Positions 1-12,690 of a stretch of DNA of 64,000 nt are shown piece after piece (the first letter of the stretch is position 1; each line of letters starts with the position of its first letter). The notes beneath the pieces were generated by a model, which saw only the letters and a list, made by a program, of their open reading frames with translations, did not search any database and was not told where the DNA came from. Position numbers and translations under genes: made by a program. The DNA comes from Neoscytalidium dimidiatum (lineage: Eukaryota > Ascomycota > Dothideomycetes > Botryosphaeriales > Botryosphaeriaceae). The stretch is taken from the NCBI GenBank assembly GCA_037367355.1, contig CM074697.1, forward strand, positions 124,001 through 188,000. Reading direction: 5' to 3'.

Positions 1-3000
1 TCTCTTCAGTCTCCTCTTCTCCTCTCTCTCCGCCTCGATAGCCTCCGGTGGCGGTCCATCGTCCTCGCCTTCCAGCCCACCCTTCAACAACTTAGCAAAC
101 TCCCCACCCCTCCTCCGACTCAACTCCGCAAAACCCCCCTCCTCAACCACCCTCCCCTGATCAAGCATGACCACCCTATCCGCCACCTCCATCATCTCCC
201 TTGCATGCGTAATCATAATCACCGTCATCCCCACCCCCGCACCACCCGCACGACCACCTTTCCTCCCTTCCCCAACCAACCTCCGCACCGTCTCCCTCAC
301 CACGCGCGCGCTCTCCACATCCAGCGCGCTCGTCGCCTCGTCCAGCACCAACACGTCCGGCCGCCGGCACAGCGCCCGCGCAATCGCCACCCGCTGCGCC
401 TGCCCGCCGCTCAACCCCACGCCACCACCATCCCCGATCAGCGTGTCGTACCCGGCCGGCAGGCTCTCCACGAACTCGTCCACGCCGGCCGCCCGCGCCG
501 CGTCCCGCACGCGGTCGCGCGACGCGTCGGCGCCGCGCAGCCCGTACGCGATGTTCTCGGCGACGGTGCCGGGGAGGAGGGCGGGCGTCTGGCCGACGAG
601 GGCGACGCGCGCGCGCAGGGCGGCCGTGTGCAGGTGGCGGATGTCGCGGCCGGAGAGCGTGATGCCCGGCGGACCACCGGCGGCGGCGGCGGCGGCGGGC
701 GACGGGGGCGGCGGGGCGTCGTACAGCTTCAGCAGCAGGGCCGCGAGGGTCGACTTGCCGGAGCCGGAGCGGCCGACGACGGCGACGGCGGTGCCGGCGC
801 GGACGGCGGTCGTGAGGGCGCGGAGGACCGGGGCGGAGGGGCGCGACGGGTAGGCGAAGGTGAGGGCGTGGAAGGCGATGTCGCCGACGCGCGGGAGGCG
901 CGTGGTGCCGCCGCTCTCGTGGGAGGCGCGGCGGCCGGTCAGGGGCAGGCGCGCGAGGCGGAGGAGGCGCGTCGCGGTCGCGCGGGAGGAGCCCATCTGC
1001 GGGACCATGGCGATGATGACGTTGACGTTGGTCATGGACATGGTGAGCTCGGCGAAGACCTGGAGGACGGCGGGGGTCGGGGAGTCGCCCGAGGCGACGA
1101 GGACGGCGCCGTAGCGGAAGAGGAGCGCGGTGACGGCGAAGATGACGGAGTCGGTCAGCCCGAAGAAGAGGCCGCAGAGGAGCGCGCGCCGGGCGCCGCG
1201 GGCGAAGATGCGGCGGGTCGCGACGAGGTATCGGCGCCGGAGGGCGCGCTCGAGGGCGAGGCCGCGCACCGTCTTGATGCGGGCGAGCGCGTCGCCCAGC
1301 ACCGCCGTCGCCGCGTCGTCGGCCTCGTTCAGCAGCTGCTCCTGCCGCCCGCTCACCCGGTTGAACGCGACCGTGATCAGGTAGAACAGCGGCGCCACGG
1401 CCAGCCCGACCAGCGACAGCTTCCACGCCGAGGCGAGCGACCACGCGATCGCCGTGCCCATCATCAGCACCGCCATCAGCACCGCGCCCGCGAACCGGCC
1501 CACCAGGTTGCGCATCTCCTCGGCGCAGTAGTCCAGCGCCTCGCACAGCGACTCGGCGCCGTTGCCCGGCGCGTCGAAGAAGGCGCGCGGCTGCGCGAGG
1601 ATGGCCCGCATCGCCGCCCGCCGCACCGCGTGCACCCACGCCTGCGCCGCGTACTCGAGCACGAAGTGCGACAGGTAGTTGGCCGTCGCGTCGACCACGG
1701 CGATGCCCAGGATCGCCAGGCTGTACGCCAGCGCCCGGCGCGCCCGGTCCGGCCCCCGCACGTAGAACGTCGTCAGCAGCTTGTTGAAGACGAAGGCAAA
1801 GACCGGCGTCGCGACGGCGTGCGTGATGCAGGCCAGCAGGCCGACGAGGACCAGGAGGCGCTGCGGCCAGGTCAGGCGGGGGAGCACGTCCGACAGGATT
1901 TGTCGGTACGTGAGGAGGTCGTCGCCTTTCGTCCGCTTGGAGGCTGACCCTACGAAGGGGAAGGGGAGCTTGGATAAGAGGCGCGCGGCGGGCGATCGAG
2001 GCCCGAGAGCCTCCTTTTCTGGATCCTGTAGCAATGCGGGCGTCCCCGTGGCGAGCGTCGTCCGCGCGTTGCGTCGCTCGCGGAGGGTGGCGATGGCTTC
2101 TGACCGGTGGGCACTGACCGTACGGCTACTTCGTTCGAGCTCGCCGCTGTTCATAATGCCCAGCCCGATCTCGTAGTCTTGCGTGGTGAGAGGCTCGCGG
2201 TGCGTCTGCGAGAGCATCTGCTCGTACCCGTCGAAGCTGGAGGACGCATGCTTCTCTCTGTTATCGTGGTCGACACCATCGAAATAGAACGATTGCGTCT
2301 CAGGTGTGGCCGCGCTGGGAGAAGGAGGCGAGAGCGTTGACGCGGGTGGCAGGACGCGGAAGAAGTGTCCGCCCAAAGCCGGTGGGAGAATCATTGAACC
2401 GCGCCTCCCCGGCTCCACGCGGTGTTCGACGAACATGCTCGGTACATACCGTGGAGCGCTAACGATGTCTCTGTCGAGATAATTGTGGAGGGGATCTTGC
2501 ATACTGTCCTCGTCGTCCAGGGAAGAGTCAACGGAGTAGACCGAGCTGGTCCGTCGAGGGGTGTTCAAGTTGAGCTCTCCGACCGTGGCGTTGCCAGCAC
2601 CGTGGGCTGGACTGGGTGGGTCGTAGTCTTCCTCCTTTTTCTCATCTTCGTCCTCCTCTTGGATAGCAAGAAATCTTTGAAACGGCGCGTATTTAACCTT
2701 CTCCATAGCTTTCCTGTACCCATCCTGCACTACCATACCCCTCTCCAGAATGTACACATAATCTTCCTGCTGGATCTGCGATATGTCATGCGTAATGATA
2801 ATGGTCGTCTTCCCGCGTCGCCACGCCCTGATAGCTTCCATGACAAGCGTGCGATTGATATAATCCAGAGCGCTCGTCGACTCGTCCAGTATCAGCACCG
2901 GCGTGTCTCTTAGTCGTGCTCTTGCTAGCGCCATACGCTGCCTCTGCCCACCGCTCATTGATGCCCCACTCCCCTCGACTTGCGTGTCCCACGTATCGGG

Positions 3001-4686
3001 CATGTTGTTCACCGTCTCTCTCAGCAGAGCGAACTCCGCCGCGGCCTTCACTTCGTCCAGTGTCACGTTCTCGAAGTCCGGGCGGCCGTAGCTGATGTTC
3101 TGAAAGACGGTTCCGTCAAAGAGGACGCTGGTCTGCTCGACCAGCGTGATGTTCCGCCGCAGCCATTCGACGTCCAAATTTTCAAGTCTACGGCCATCAA
3201 GGGTGATGGAACCGGATCTGATGGGGTAGAAGCGGCAGAGGACCTGGCCGATTGTAGACTTGCCGGAGCCGGACTTGCCAATCACGAAGGTCGTTTCGCC
3301 AGCAGCAAAGAACAGAGAGGCGTCCTTGAGCGCAAGCTCATCTGGGCGGACGGGGTAGGAAAAGCATACCTATACGCTCGTTAGATGGCGATTAGAGTAA
3401 CAGCGTGAGAGGCACACATACGTTTTTCAGCTCGAAATCCCCAGCACAGTGGCCTGGCCTCAGCCCGTCCCCGGACTCCTCCTGCCCCTTCGACCCATGC
3501 ACCATGACCGCTCTCAGCTTTGCTCCCGCCGCCCTGCCTTTCTCCATGACCAGCAGCATCGGCAAGATGGACGTGAAGCCTTGACACGCCATCAGCGCGG
3601 CCCAGAACGTCGTCAGCACCTGCCCCGGCGTCTGGCCCATGTCGAGCAGGGTGCTGCCGTACCACCAGCCCTGGATGAACATGGTGAAGCTGAAAAACGA
3701 CATGACGCTCATCTGCAGGCCGTTAAGGTTGGCCTGTCGCACGTAGTACCTCGCGGCTTGGCGGGCGATACGCGCGTACTTCCACACCTCGAGGTCCTGC
3801 CCGTTGAAGCACTTAACCGTCTCGATTGCCCTGATCGCGCTGATCGCGTACTTGAGGGCCTCCTGTAGCTTCTCGGCTTGGCGATCGACGTTGGGCTGCA
3901 GCCGTGACGAGAGGAAAGCTACGATGGCGCCCGCGACGGGGACGGTGCAGAGGATGACGAGCGTGATGCGCCAGGAGAAGTACAGCGCCAGGCCGAGTGA
4001 GAGGAACGTGCTCGCTAGCTGTTCGATTATCGTGCCGAGCGGTTGCGACACGGCAAGTTGGAGCTCGCGTGTTTGCCTGGTTTAACATCAGCGCTGGATC
4101 CTGGTACGGGCGTAGTTGGAGAGAATTCTCACATTTGAAGTCGGGGCACTAGTGCGGCGACACCATTCTTCCTCTGATCGAACCATGTCATGTTCCTCTT
4201 CATCAACGCCACGAACACCCGTTCTCTGGCGCTCCGAGCCTGTGTCTCTCCAAAAAATATCCACGTGGCGAAGTAGACGGTGTTCACGGCACAATTTCCG
4301 GCGGCAAGCCCGAGCAGGTAGATGCAGTATTTTGTGACTTCGCTCTTAAGCTTATCGCCCGTATATGTTCCAGCAGCATGTTTGGAGAAGGCGTCGAAGA
4401 CCTTCCCGAGGATGTATGCGTTAGCCGGCACTGCCAGCCCACACATGATGGAGAGGGTTATGGCGAGAATCAGGATCGGGACATGCTTTCTCGTTACGAA
4501 GTTGAAGAGATCCTTCCATTCGGTCTTCCTGAAGGCTTCGTCCTCGTCGACGATCTCCAAGCCCATATCCCCTGAAGTAGCTTCTTTTCTTCCATCTTCT
4601 TGACCTCTTCCTTGGGACTCGATTTGGGCGAACTGCTGGCCGGTCGCGCGTGATGTTGTCATTATGATTGAACGAATGTATCGCAC
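1..4686 (-). CDS. Full-size ABC exporter, Ste6/a-factor type (3' partial)
   Basis: ABCB-type exporter with the order TMD1-NBD1-linker-TMD2-NBD2; this layout is typical of fungal a-factor pheromone exporters and of multidrug pumps. Exons are 4686-4133, 4076-3422 and 3369 to beyond position 1; ATGs at 4686 and 4662 are both possible. NBD1 has Walker A GKSGSGKST (near 3261), signature MSGGQRQR (near 2945) and Walker B LILDE. NBD2 has GRSGSGKST (near 756), LSGGQAQR (near 400) and LVLDE. A linker of about 190 residues separates NBD1 from TMD2. TMD1 contains the motif RELQLAVSQPLG, which resembles Ste6-like proteins. Both ATPase sites look intact. NBD2 carries a Pro/Ala-rich insertion straight after Walker A and a Gly-rich one before the H-loop. 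The C-terminus lies outside the window. The substrate cannot be settled from sequence: farnesylated pheromone or xenobiotics. Confidence 0.9.
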
Positions 4687-5173
4687 AAGGTCGCGACGAG
4701 ATCAAGGCAGTCAGCGAGCGCGCCGTCGCATTGCAGGAGAATAAAGAGGAGCCTAGAAGAAACGATGAGTAGCAAAGTTCAATATGCAAGCGGCGACCTC
4801 GAAGTTGAGGTGGTCAGAGCCAAGCAAACAATACTAACGAACGCCAAGGGGACACTTTCTTTCACTCCATCAACAAAGGCAAGGAAAGCGATTGTGTGAC
4901 GAAACTCCGATTTTCGAAGTACCGCGCCTTCGACGTCTATTCGAGATTATTACTTTTGGGTATCCGACACCTTATGGCCAATCTTCAAAGCAATCCACCA
5001 AGACCCGATCAGAAATCCGCCCGACCGATTCCAACTATAGGTACCTTTTTCCGTCCTGGAGATCGGAAGCCGATCTGGACGACATCATGCAGAGACAAAG
5101 GTACGATGAGCCAACAGTACCGAAAGGCGTGAGAGAGGTTTAAGGGCAACGCAATGCTTTGCCAGCGGACGAC
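4687..5173. other. Intergenic, 487 bp
   Basis: Separates the 3' end of the PBDC1-like gene from the start of the ABC exporter, both on the minus strand, so it should hold the exporter promoter. I see no gene, RNA or clear repeat in it. Short open frames on both strands have no recognisable domains. Confidence 0.6.
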
Positions 5174-5943
5174 TCACTCCTTCTTCGCCGCCTCCTCAGC
5201 CTCCTTCTCTTCCTTGGCCTTCTCCGGGTTCGCCTTCTCGTAGATCCAGTCGTTCAAGCCGGCACGGTTCCTCGCAATCTCGATCGCATAAAACTGCATT
5301 CTCACAGCTTTTCCCCACACACACATACACCGTCAGCAAAACCCGTACCCAGACTAGAGGCAGCAACTCCGCCAACACTCACCGAAAATAGTCTCCTTCT
5401 CGCCATACTCGGTGGACGGGCTGGCGCGCAGCATGGTTCCGAAGTTGTAGTCATCGATGCGCTTCTCGTAGGCCATGATGAAGTTGCGCCAGCGCTCCTT
5501 GCCGGCCTTGCTCTTCATCTCGTCCTCGTTGATGGTGGCGGCCGGGTCGAAGTCCGGGAACTCGCTCTTGAAGTGCTCGTAGATCTCGTCGTCGATCTTG
5601 GTCAGCCGCAGCTTGCTGCCCCGCATCCGCTCCAGGATTGACCAGTACGTCGACATGTGCTGGACGACTGTGAAAGCGAAGGGTTGTATCAGCCTCGTCG
5701 TAGTTCATGATTGCGGGAAAGTACACCGGCGCATAAAGGGCGTTTCTTAGATAGATAGGGCGGTGGAAAGGGAAGTCTAATGGAGGGGGGCGCATACCCT
5801 TGACGGCGAACTGCTTCTCGATCTATGCGTGTTGCCTCATCAGCACAGTCCATACATTTCTCAAGCTCGCCTCGACTTACATCCTCAAAGTTGTCAGCCT
5901 GCTCAGCCGAGAGCTGTGCGCCGGGTGGTCCGAGTGCAGACAT
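5174..5943 (-). CDS. PBDC1 / Chp1-type chaperone of eEF1A
   Basis: Four exons (5943-5881, 5822-5798, 5667-5383, 5307-5174) give 168 aa, and all phases fit. The protein has the PBDC1 (DUF757, 'polysaccharide biosynthesis domain') pattern: an N-terminal segment LSAEQADNFEDIEKQFAVK, the motif MSTYWSILE, then KIDDEIYEHFKSEFPDF, RWRNFIMAYE and DYNFGTMLR, with a Glu/Lys-rich tail. Despite the old domain name, the yeast relative Ypl225w (Chp1) is a ribosome-associated chaperone that helps newly made eEF1A fold, so that cytosolic role is expected here. The second exon is only 25 nt. The start ATG is the only one upstream of the conserved region in frame. Confidence 0.9.
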
Positions 5944-7203
5944 TGCGATATTATATGAGTAGTATGTACACCTTTGGATGTGGCGAAGGGGGAGGGCGGA
6001 AAGTTAAAGCTTTCGGGGGGAGCTTTGGTGGAGCAGCAGTTCGTAGTTGACTCGAGCGTGATTCTTTCCCGCGCGAATATTCTGGTAGCACCCCGCGTCA
6101 TTCCATCTAATCTTATCTTTCACGCCTTAGGCATGAGCGGCCCCTCCACCGCCCGCTTGCCGATAGAGCCCGACATCTCAGGCAGCAGGGGGGGCCCGAT
6201 TCTCCACATGCACCTCGCGCCGCAGTACCTCCACGCCGAATGGCAGCAAATCTCGCAAACATTGCTCTCCTGACGCGCGCACCCCAACGCGGTTCCGATT
6301 TGTGTAATCTCTACAAAAAAGCCACCCCACTTCCCACATCCGCCGCGTCCGAACGTCCCCCCTCAATGCATGACGCAGCCAAGCGACACTACGCAGCGAA
6401 TTCCAACAAAAGGCCGGCAGCGGACGAACGCTGGACGCGTACGTGTACGCCCGAGACTTGCTGCACCACAATCTAAATGCGGAAACGCCCACTCATCCCG
6501 GCCATGGTGCGACGCAGCGCAAGCACAGCCCCTCGTATTCTCTTTCTGCACTTTTGCTCACACTTTTCCACACTTACAACTCTCTTTCGCTATGGTTATC
6601 CGAGAAACTCGCTCTGCCCTTCCCGCAGCCGCTTCCGTCTTTGTCTCTCTTTCCCCGCGCTTGACCTGCTGTGAGCCATGCTACCGCCGCATTCCACATC
6701 CCACACCCCGCTCTAGTGTACATGCAATGAAAGGGAAAAATGACTTCAAGACAAAAGAAACAGTTATGCAGCGGACAGACTCCATTAAGTTTTTAGAGTA
6801 GAAAAAAAAAAGGACGACAGGAAAGAAAAAGCGTTTTACGGATATCGACCACATGCCGGATATTTGAAAAATATCTCAGGGAATATAAAAGAACACCTCT
6901 CTCTCTTAATGCCCAGCCTTCCCTCCGCCTGTGCTGCTGGACCGTCCCCCCAAGATTCTCGCTGATGAAAAAGAAGAAAGAAAACGAAAAAGCAAGTGAT
7001 CGGCAAATATCCGTGGTCTTTCCCCCCCATAATGGCAGTGGTAGTGGTAGTAGCAAATATGATACTGTTGAAGCAATTGCCCTTGAACGCCCCCGCTGAG
7101 ATAAAAAGAACCCCACCGTTTCCCAACCCATTAAAATAAATGAGAAAGATTACGACCCGCGACATGCAATCCCTTTTGTTTTTTTCGAGCCATCTCCCCG
7201 TCT
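5944..7203. other. Intergenic, 1.26 kb
   Basis: Holds the promoter and 5' UTR of the PBDC1-like gene and the 3' UTR of the AP180 gene, both minus strand. The stretch about 6515-6660 is pyrimidine-rich on the plus strand, and a short A-run lies near 6800. No convincing gene is seen. Confidence 0.5.
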
Positions 7204-9213
7204 CTACGTCGACCACCCCGTCTGCTGCGCACCGGGCTGTTGTCCAGGGCGCGGGAAAACGGGCATCGTCTCCAGCTGCTCCAGGCCGCCCATGGTGCCC
7301 TGGTTGTTCTGCCAGCCCTGGCCTGTCTGCTGGTTGACGAAGGCGCTCTGGCGGAACGGGTTTGTGCTGCCCGTGACGTTGGGCACGAGCATCGACTGCG
7401 AAGCCCCGGCGTGCGCCGTCTGCGGCCGCGCGAAAGGGTTCGTGCCCGTCGGCGTCGGTTGCAACGGCGTGGCGCTGGAGCTGGGCCCGTGGCTCGTCTG
7501 CGGGGGTTGCGAAAGGTCAATCGGTTGCGAGGACTGGATGGTCGGCAGCGACGGCGCGAAGCCGCCCGTGTTCTGCGGCGAGTGTTTGGCGAACGGGTTC
7601 GTGGACAGGCGGTTGGGGTTGTTGGCGGCGCTGAACGGGTTTCCTCCCGTCGGTGTTGATTGCATGAGCATTGAAGCCCGAAATGGATTCGTCGTCTGCG
7701 GCTGTAATCCCTGCGCTGATGGGCCGGTAAATGATGTTTGTAAGAAGGGGACCGAGCCATTCTGCGGCGCCTGCTGCTGCCCAAATTGCTGTGGCTGTGG
7801 CCCATATCCCCCAAAGCCTGCACCGGTAAAGTTCGGCTGCAGTTGCTGAGGTGGCTGCTGCTGTCCGAAAGGATTGCCCTGGAAGTTCGGGTCGAAGCCT
7901 GTCGGCTGCGGCATCATTCCAGTTTGCTGCGGGAACTGGATCTGGGGCTGTTGTTGGAAAGGTGGGGCTTGCTGGGCCATAGGCTGCTGGTTCTGCTCTA
8001 TGGATTCGAAGAAATCAATCAGATCCGGCGCCGGACCCTTGCTTTCTGACTGCGGCGGTTTCGAGTCCGGAAAGCTGGAGTCTGCCCTTGCAGTATCCTT
8101 CTTTTCGAACAGCTTGCTGGAGCCATTGGCCTTTGCGTTCTTCTTTGCCTCCTGCTGTGCAAGGTATTGCCGACGATTGATTTCGAAATCCTTGTCGTTG
8201 AGATACTCCTCGAGCGAGTTGCCTAGGCTGGTGGGGGCGTGCTTGATTTTGGGAATCTCCAGGCGAGTGGAATGCTCATGTAACCGTGCGATGCTCAGAT
8301 ATTGCACTACAGCGTCAGTCTGTCTGCAAAACATCCTGTAGATCCTCAATGCGCGCTCCGCGTCTGGGTGAGACATTTCGAAATAGTGCTCTGCGAGCGA
8401 TCAGCCGGGCCTTTCCCTAGGGGGCCTAAGGGCATACGGACCAAGCACGTTGATTGTGCCCTCGTTCATGACGTGGAAGAGAGCGAGCAGATCCATTGTC
8501 AGCAATCGGAAGGCAGTCAAGGTGATTTCGTTCTCGGGCTCCTGCGATAGGAAATCGCACTGCAGCAGGGCGTGGATCTGGTCCTGGACTTGCTCCGTCT
8601 CTCGCAGTAGACCCTTATCAACCGACAGACGCTTGAGGCGGCCCTCGCCGTTTCGGACGTAGTCTATCCTGGTGGACCCGAAGCTCTTCGCGCGTGCCAC
8701 GATATACTCGGTGTAAGTGCGGATGTTGTGGCCCTGGGTCTGCACTGCTCAAGCTGTCAGCACTGCGCCTGCGCCGCACTGGGCCGGATGCGCTGGGCGT
8801 CGGGCGCATACCCTCGGTGAAGTTGTTAATGGCCAGCCGGCGGGCAGGCGCCTGCGCGAGGTACTTCAGAGTCACATCCGGCTCGCCCTCACGGATCATG
8901 AGGTGTATGACAATCAGCGACTTGAAGACGATGGTCCAGGTGGAGTCGCGCAGGCGGTTCTGCAGGGCGCGAAATATCTCGGCGACGCCGGCCTCGCCGG
9001 CGTGGGTAGCGACCAGAATGTGCTCGACATACTTGCTCTTGGGAGGAGCGAGCTGCGGGTGGTGGTGCGGTCAGCGGTGGTTCGTTGGGCGCGCGGGACA
9101 TGGGCGAGAGGTTGAGCGCGAGCGCGCGCGCAGGCGCAGGGAGCAGGAGGGCGCGGGCAGCTTGCCTTGATCTTGGTTGCTCCCTTCACGGACTTCTCAA
9201 AGGAGCTCGACAT
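7204..9213 (-). CDS. ANTH-domain clathrin assembly protein, AP180/Yap1801 type
   Basis: Endocytic adaptor that binds PtdIns(4,5)P2 and clathrin at the plasma membrane. Exons 9213-9166, 9052-8812, 8744-8442 and 8390-7204 give 592 aa. The ANTH domain fills roughly residues 1-280, beginning MSSSFEKSVKGATKIK and continuing YVEHILVATH, WTIVFKSLIVIHLMIREG and YLNDKDFEINRRQYLAQQE. The tail is Gln/Pro-rich with six NPF tripeptides (contexts GNPFGQ, TNPFRAS, GNPFSA, TNPFAKH, TNPFARP, TNPFRQS), which bind EH domains of Ede1/End3/Pan1-type partners. APDLIDFF resembles a clathrin box. The first intron (9165-9053) has a GC donor. The gene is head-to-head with nudC, 314 bp apart. Confidence 0.95.
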
Positions 9214-9527
9214 TTCCCGCGCGTCGCATGCCGCGGTTTCGAATTCGGGGGTGAGAGACGGACGGCCTTCAGGCGGCAGTCGGGCGAGGAGGCCAGGATG
9301 TGGATAGGTGCAGTAAACAATTGGTTTGGGCAGCGGAGCCTAGGACGGACGGGAGGTCGGCGGCGCAAGCGTCATTGAGCGGGCGCCCGGGCGGGCCAGG
9401 GTAGGTTCACGAAGCGGCCGGCCCTTACGCAACTCCTCCTTGGCCCTAAAGCAGCACGCTCCAACGCCAGCCCAGTCCAGCCCACCAAACGAACGAGCGA
9501 ACGAGCGAGGAACAAACGAACGCAACC
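9214..9527. promoter_or_regulatory. Shared divergent promoter of AP180 and nudC genes
   Basis: The 314 bp between two divergent start codons must carry both promoters. It is GC-rich. No clear TATA box is seen on either strand, which is usual for housekeeping genes. The function is inferred from position only. Confidence 0.55.
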
Positions 9528-10158
9528 ATGTCGCGCCCCAGCTCGCCCACGCCCTCCGAGCGCGAGAGGCAGGACCGCGAGGCCCGCGCCAAAGAGGCCG
9601 CCGAGCAGGCCGCCCTGCCCTACAAGTGGACCCAGACCATCCAGGACGTCGACATCACTGCCAGCATCCCCGCCAACATCAAAGCGAAGGACCTCAACGT
9701 CGTGATCTCCAAGACCAAGCTCAAGGTCCAAATCAAGGGCCAGGACCCCATCATCGACGTAAGGAACTGCCCCTCCCTGCAGTTGCTTTTCCCGCACTGA
9801 CCCCGCGCAGGGCGACCTGAGCAAGCCCGTCCACGTCGACGAGAGCACCTGGACGCTGGAGACGGTTCCGGACGGCAAGGAGATTGCGATTCACCTAGAT
9901 AAGGTCAACAAGATGGAGTGGTGGGAGAACGTAGTCACCTCCGCACCGAAGATCGACACCTCCAAGATCACGCCCGAGAGCAGCAAGCTCAGCGACCTGG
10001 ACGGCGAGACACGCTCCATGGTCGAGAAGATGATGTGGGACCAGCGTCAGAAGGAGATGGGCAAACCCACCAGCGACGAGATCAAGAAGCAGGAAATCCT
10101 GGAGAAGTTCAAGGCTCAGCACCCGGAGATGGACTTCTCCAACGCCAAAATTAGCTAA
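9528..10158 (+). CDS. nudC: NudC family nuclear movement protein (CS domain)
   Basis: Two exons (9528-9758, 9811-10158) give 192 aa, near the length of Aspergillus NudC. A charged N-terminus ([18 protein letters not shown]) leads into a p23/CS domain: [43 protein letters not shown] and KMEWWENVV. The C-terminal helix [21 protein letters not shown] is diagnostic of NudC. NudC proteins act as Hsp90 co-chaperones for LIS1/dynein-pathway proteins and are needed for nuclear migration along hyphae. The intron is a short GT-AG one falling inside the CS domain. Confidence 0.96.
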
Positions 10159-10449
10159 ACAACTGCCGCTCTTCTGTGTGCGCTGCGGCGTTGTGGACAC
10201 GATGTCACGATAGTTGATTACGGCATAGCGAGGTACAAAAAAAGATTATTTACAGGAAATATTTTCAGGAGTTGGGTGTGTATGGAGGCATTTTGGAAAA
10301 CTAGCCGAATAAGGTTGTGTGGATGTTCCTCTAGAACATTCGGCGGTGGTGATCACGAAAGAGGGTAAAAGCTACAATAATTTACAAGCGTATATAATAC
10401 AAGAGCTCGCTAGCCTTCTTCTTGCAGCAATGTATAAAACCAGGGGAGC
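10159..10449. other. Convergent 3' regions
   Basis: Short spacer holding the 3' UTRs of nudC (plus) and the aspartyl-tRNA synthetase (minus). It is AT-richer than the flanking coding DNA. No gene is seen. Confidence 0.6.
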
Positions 10450-12690
10450 TTACTCTTTTAGTGCCAAATGGTATGTCTCCAGTTGTTCCCTTGTCACTGC
10501 ATTCGGCGCCTTCACCAACAGATCCTCTCCCTTCCCGCTCTTAGGAAAAGCGATAACATCTCTTACCGATTCTTTACCCAACATGACCGCAATGAGCCTG
10601 TCGAAACCGAGCGCAATACCTGCGTGCGGCGGACATCCTGCCCGGAGAACATCGAGCAGATGCCTGAAATCCTGCAAACGTTCCTCGCTCATCTTGAGAA
10701 CATCGCGCATGACATACTCCTGAACCCTTGCATCATGAATGCGCCTGCTGCCGCCGCCAAGCTCAACGCCATTTACCACAATGTCATAATGCTCGGCGCG
10801 GACGCTAGCTGGGTCCGAGGAGAGCAGACCGACATCTTCTGCAGTCTTAGGCGCGGTGAACGGGTGATGCGTGGCTGACAGGCCAGCTGCGCCTCCTTGT
10901 CCGGGATCCGTGTCATTGCTCGGGGAGAAGAGGGGAAAGTCCGTGATCCACAGGAATTCGAAGCCTTTCGGGGCAGGTATGAGGCCCTTTGCGACCGCCG
11001 CCTTATGTAATGCGAGTCGCAGATTTCCAATCGGCGTCGAGCCTCCAGAGAACGGCGCCTTTTGGCGAGCCTGAATTACTATCAGGTCCCCGTCTTGGAG
11101 CTCGTACATCTCTTCCAGGCGTTCTGCTGCTTCAAATCCGAAGGGCTGGAGACCCTGCAACGGCTTGCGGGAGTCGAATATGAAGATGCCCGGCTGCCCT
11201 TCGGGATTGCTGATGAAAGGCGTGGCTTCCGGGGAATCCATAAAATCGTTGACGAACCTGCGCGTTTCTGAGGGCTCATCGGGGAGGCGGAGCCGCATCA
11301 GATCCACGGCCGGATCAGTCCGCGGCCCAATCTTGCGAATGAGATCGACGGGCAGCAAGTAGTCGATTTGTGAAATCTATCATGGTAAGTGATATGAATA
11401 CCAGTGTGGCGTGAAGCGACGCACCTCCATCCCAAGACGGATATCGGGCTTATCTGAGCCGTACTTTGCCATGGCGTCGTTGTAAGACATCCGGGGGAAC
11501 TTTTTCGGAAGGGTCTTGACATCCAAGAGCTCGGCCCAGAGCCTTCGGATGAGGTCCTCGATGCATTTCATCACGTCTTCCCCTGTTGCGAAGGACATTT
11601 CCAAGTCAAGCTGCAGGCTGTCAGCAGTAAAACTGCTTGAGGAGTGGTATACTAACCTGGGTGAACTCGGGCTGCCTATCAGCCCTCAGATCCTCGTCTC
11701 GGAAACAACGAGCAATCTGGAAGTACTTGGGAATCCCGCTCGCCATGAGAATCTGCTTATATTGCTGTGGGCTCTGAGGCAATGCATATGCCAAACCCTT
11801 TACCCGAGTTGGCACAAGAAACTCTCTTGCTCCTTCAGGCGTTGACTTGAAAAGCAGTGGGGTCTCGATCTCCAAGAAGTCATGCTTGCTCCCCAGCTCA
11901 TCTCTACAGATGTTGGATGCCTTTGACCTGAAGGCTAGCGCATCGCGAATGCCCTTGTCTTGGCGAATTTGTAAATGGCGCTGCTCGGGCGGGATATTGG
12001 TGTCCTCTTGGAAAGTGATATCTTTGGGAAATTCATTGAGAACAAACAGTTCCTTCAGCTCGACTTCTACGTTGGTGATCTTCTGGATGTCGCCGGCATC
12101 ACTCTTAGCAGGCTTGCGCTCTTTCAAGATACCTTTGATGGCAACGGGATCCTGAGCACCCAGAGACTTCAGCTGTGAGTGCAGCTCTTCTGAGGAGCGT
12201 GGAGTGCTGATGATCTGAACACTGTGGCGGAGGTCTTTGCTTATCAGAGGTACGAAGGAGAGCTTCTTAGAGAGGTCTGCCCGTGGACCCAAGTATCCGT
12301 GCAGAGTTACTACGTCTCCGACTGAGGCATTGGCAAGGTCCCTGATCTCATGAGTAGAAGATGGAAAGAGGACTAGGGAAAAGAAATTAGACTCAAAGAT
12401 GGACCAGCGCTGAAGAAGGCAGCGACAGCAAACCTACATGACTGTTTGTAATTTTCAAGGAAAGACAGGTCATTTTGGGGCACACAGCTGCCGGAAAATA
12501 GTCGAATTGGCGCCTTGCGCCATGCCTTCCGCAGAGAAGGTATTCTGGATAGTCGTGACGTGCTCGTAAGTGCTCGAGTTTGTGCATATCTTGAAATCTC
12601 AATGGAGCTTCTCCATAATGCCGGACTACTCGTAGCGCGTCTTCCACATGACGCGAGCAACATGGCACTAAGACTATTGTGCGGTAGCAA
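10450..12690 (-). CDS. MSD1: Mitochondrial aspartyl-tRNA synthetase
   Basis: Class II synthetase that charges mitochondrial tRNA-Asp. Exons 12690-12438, 12372-11657, 11610-11425 and 11376-10450 give 693 aa, or 684 aa if the ATG at 12663 is used. The N-terminus is Arg/Ser-rich (RRATSSPALWRSSIEISR), as in a mitochondrial presequence. The OB-fold anticodon-binding region is followed by class II motif 1 (FLEIETPLL), motif 2 (FRDEDLRADRQPEFTQ), the GAD-like insert and HHPFTAP of bacterial-type AspRS, and motif 3 (GIALGFDRLIAVM). This bacterial/mitochondrial form is distinct from the cytosolic DPS1 type. All catalytic motifs look intact. Confidence 0.96.

Noticed and set aside
176..1947. Very long open frames on both strands across the left end (up to 580 codons)
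   Set aside because: They are GC-driven shadows of the ABC exporter; their composition is Arg/Gly/Ala-rich without domains, while the exporter frame has both NBD motif sets.
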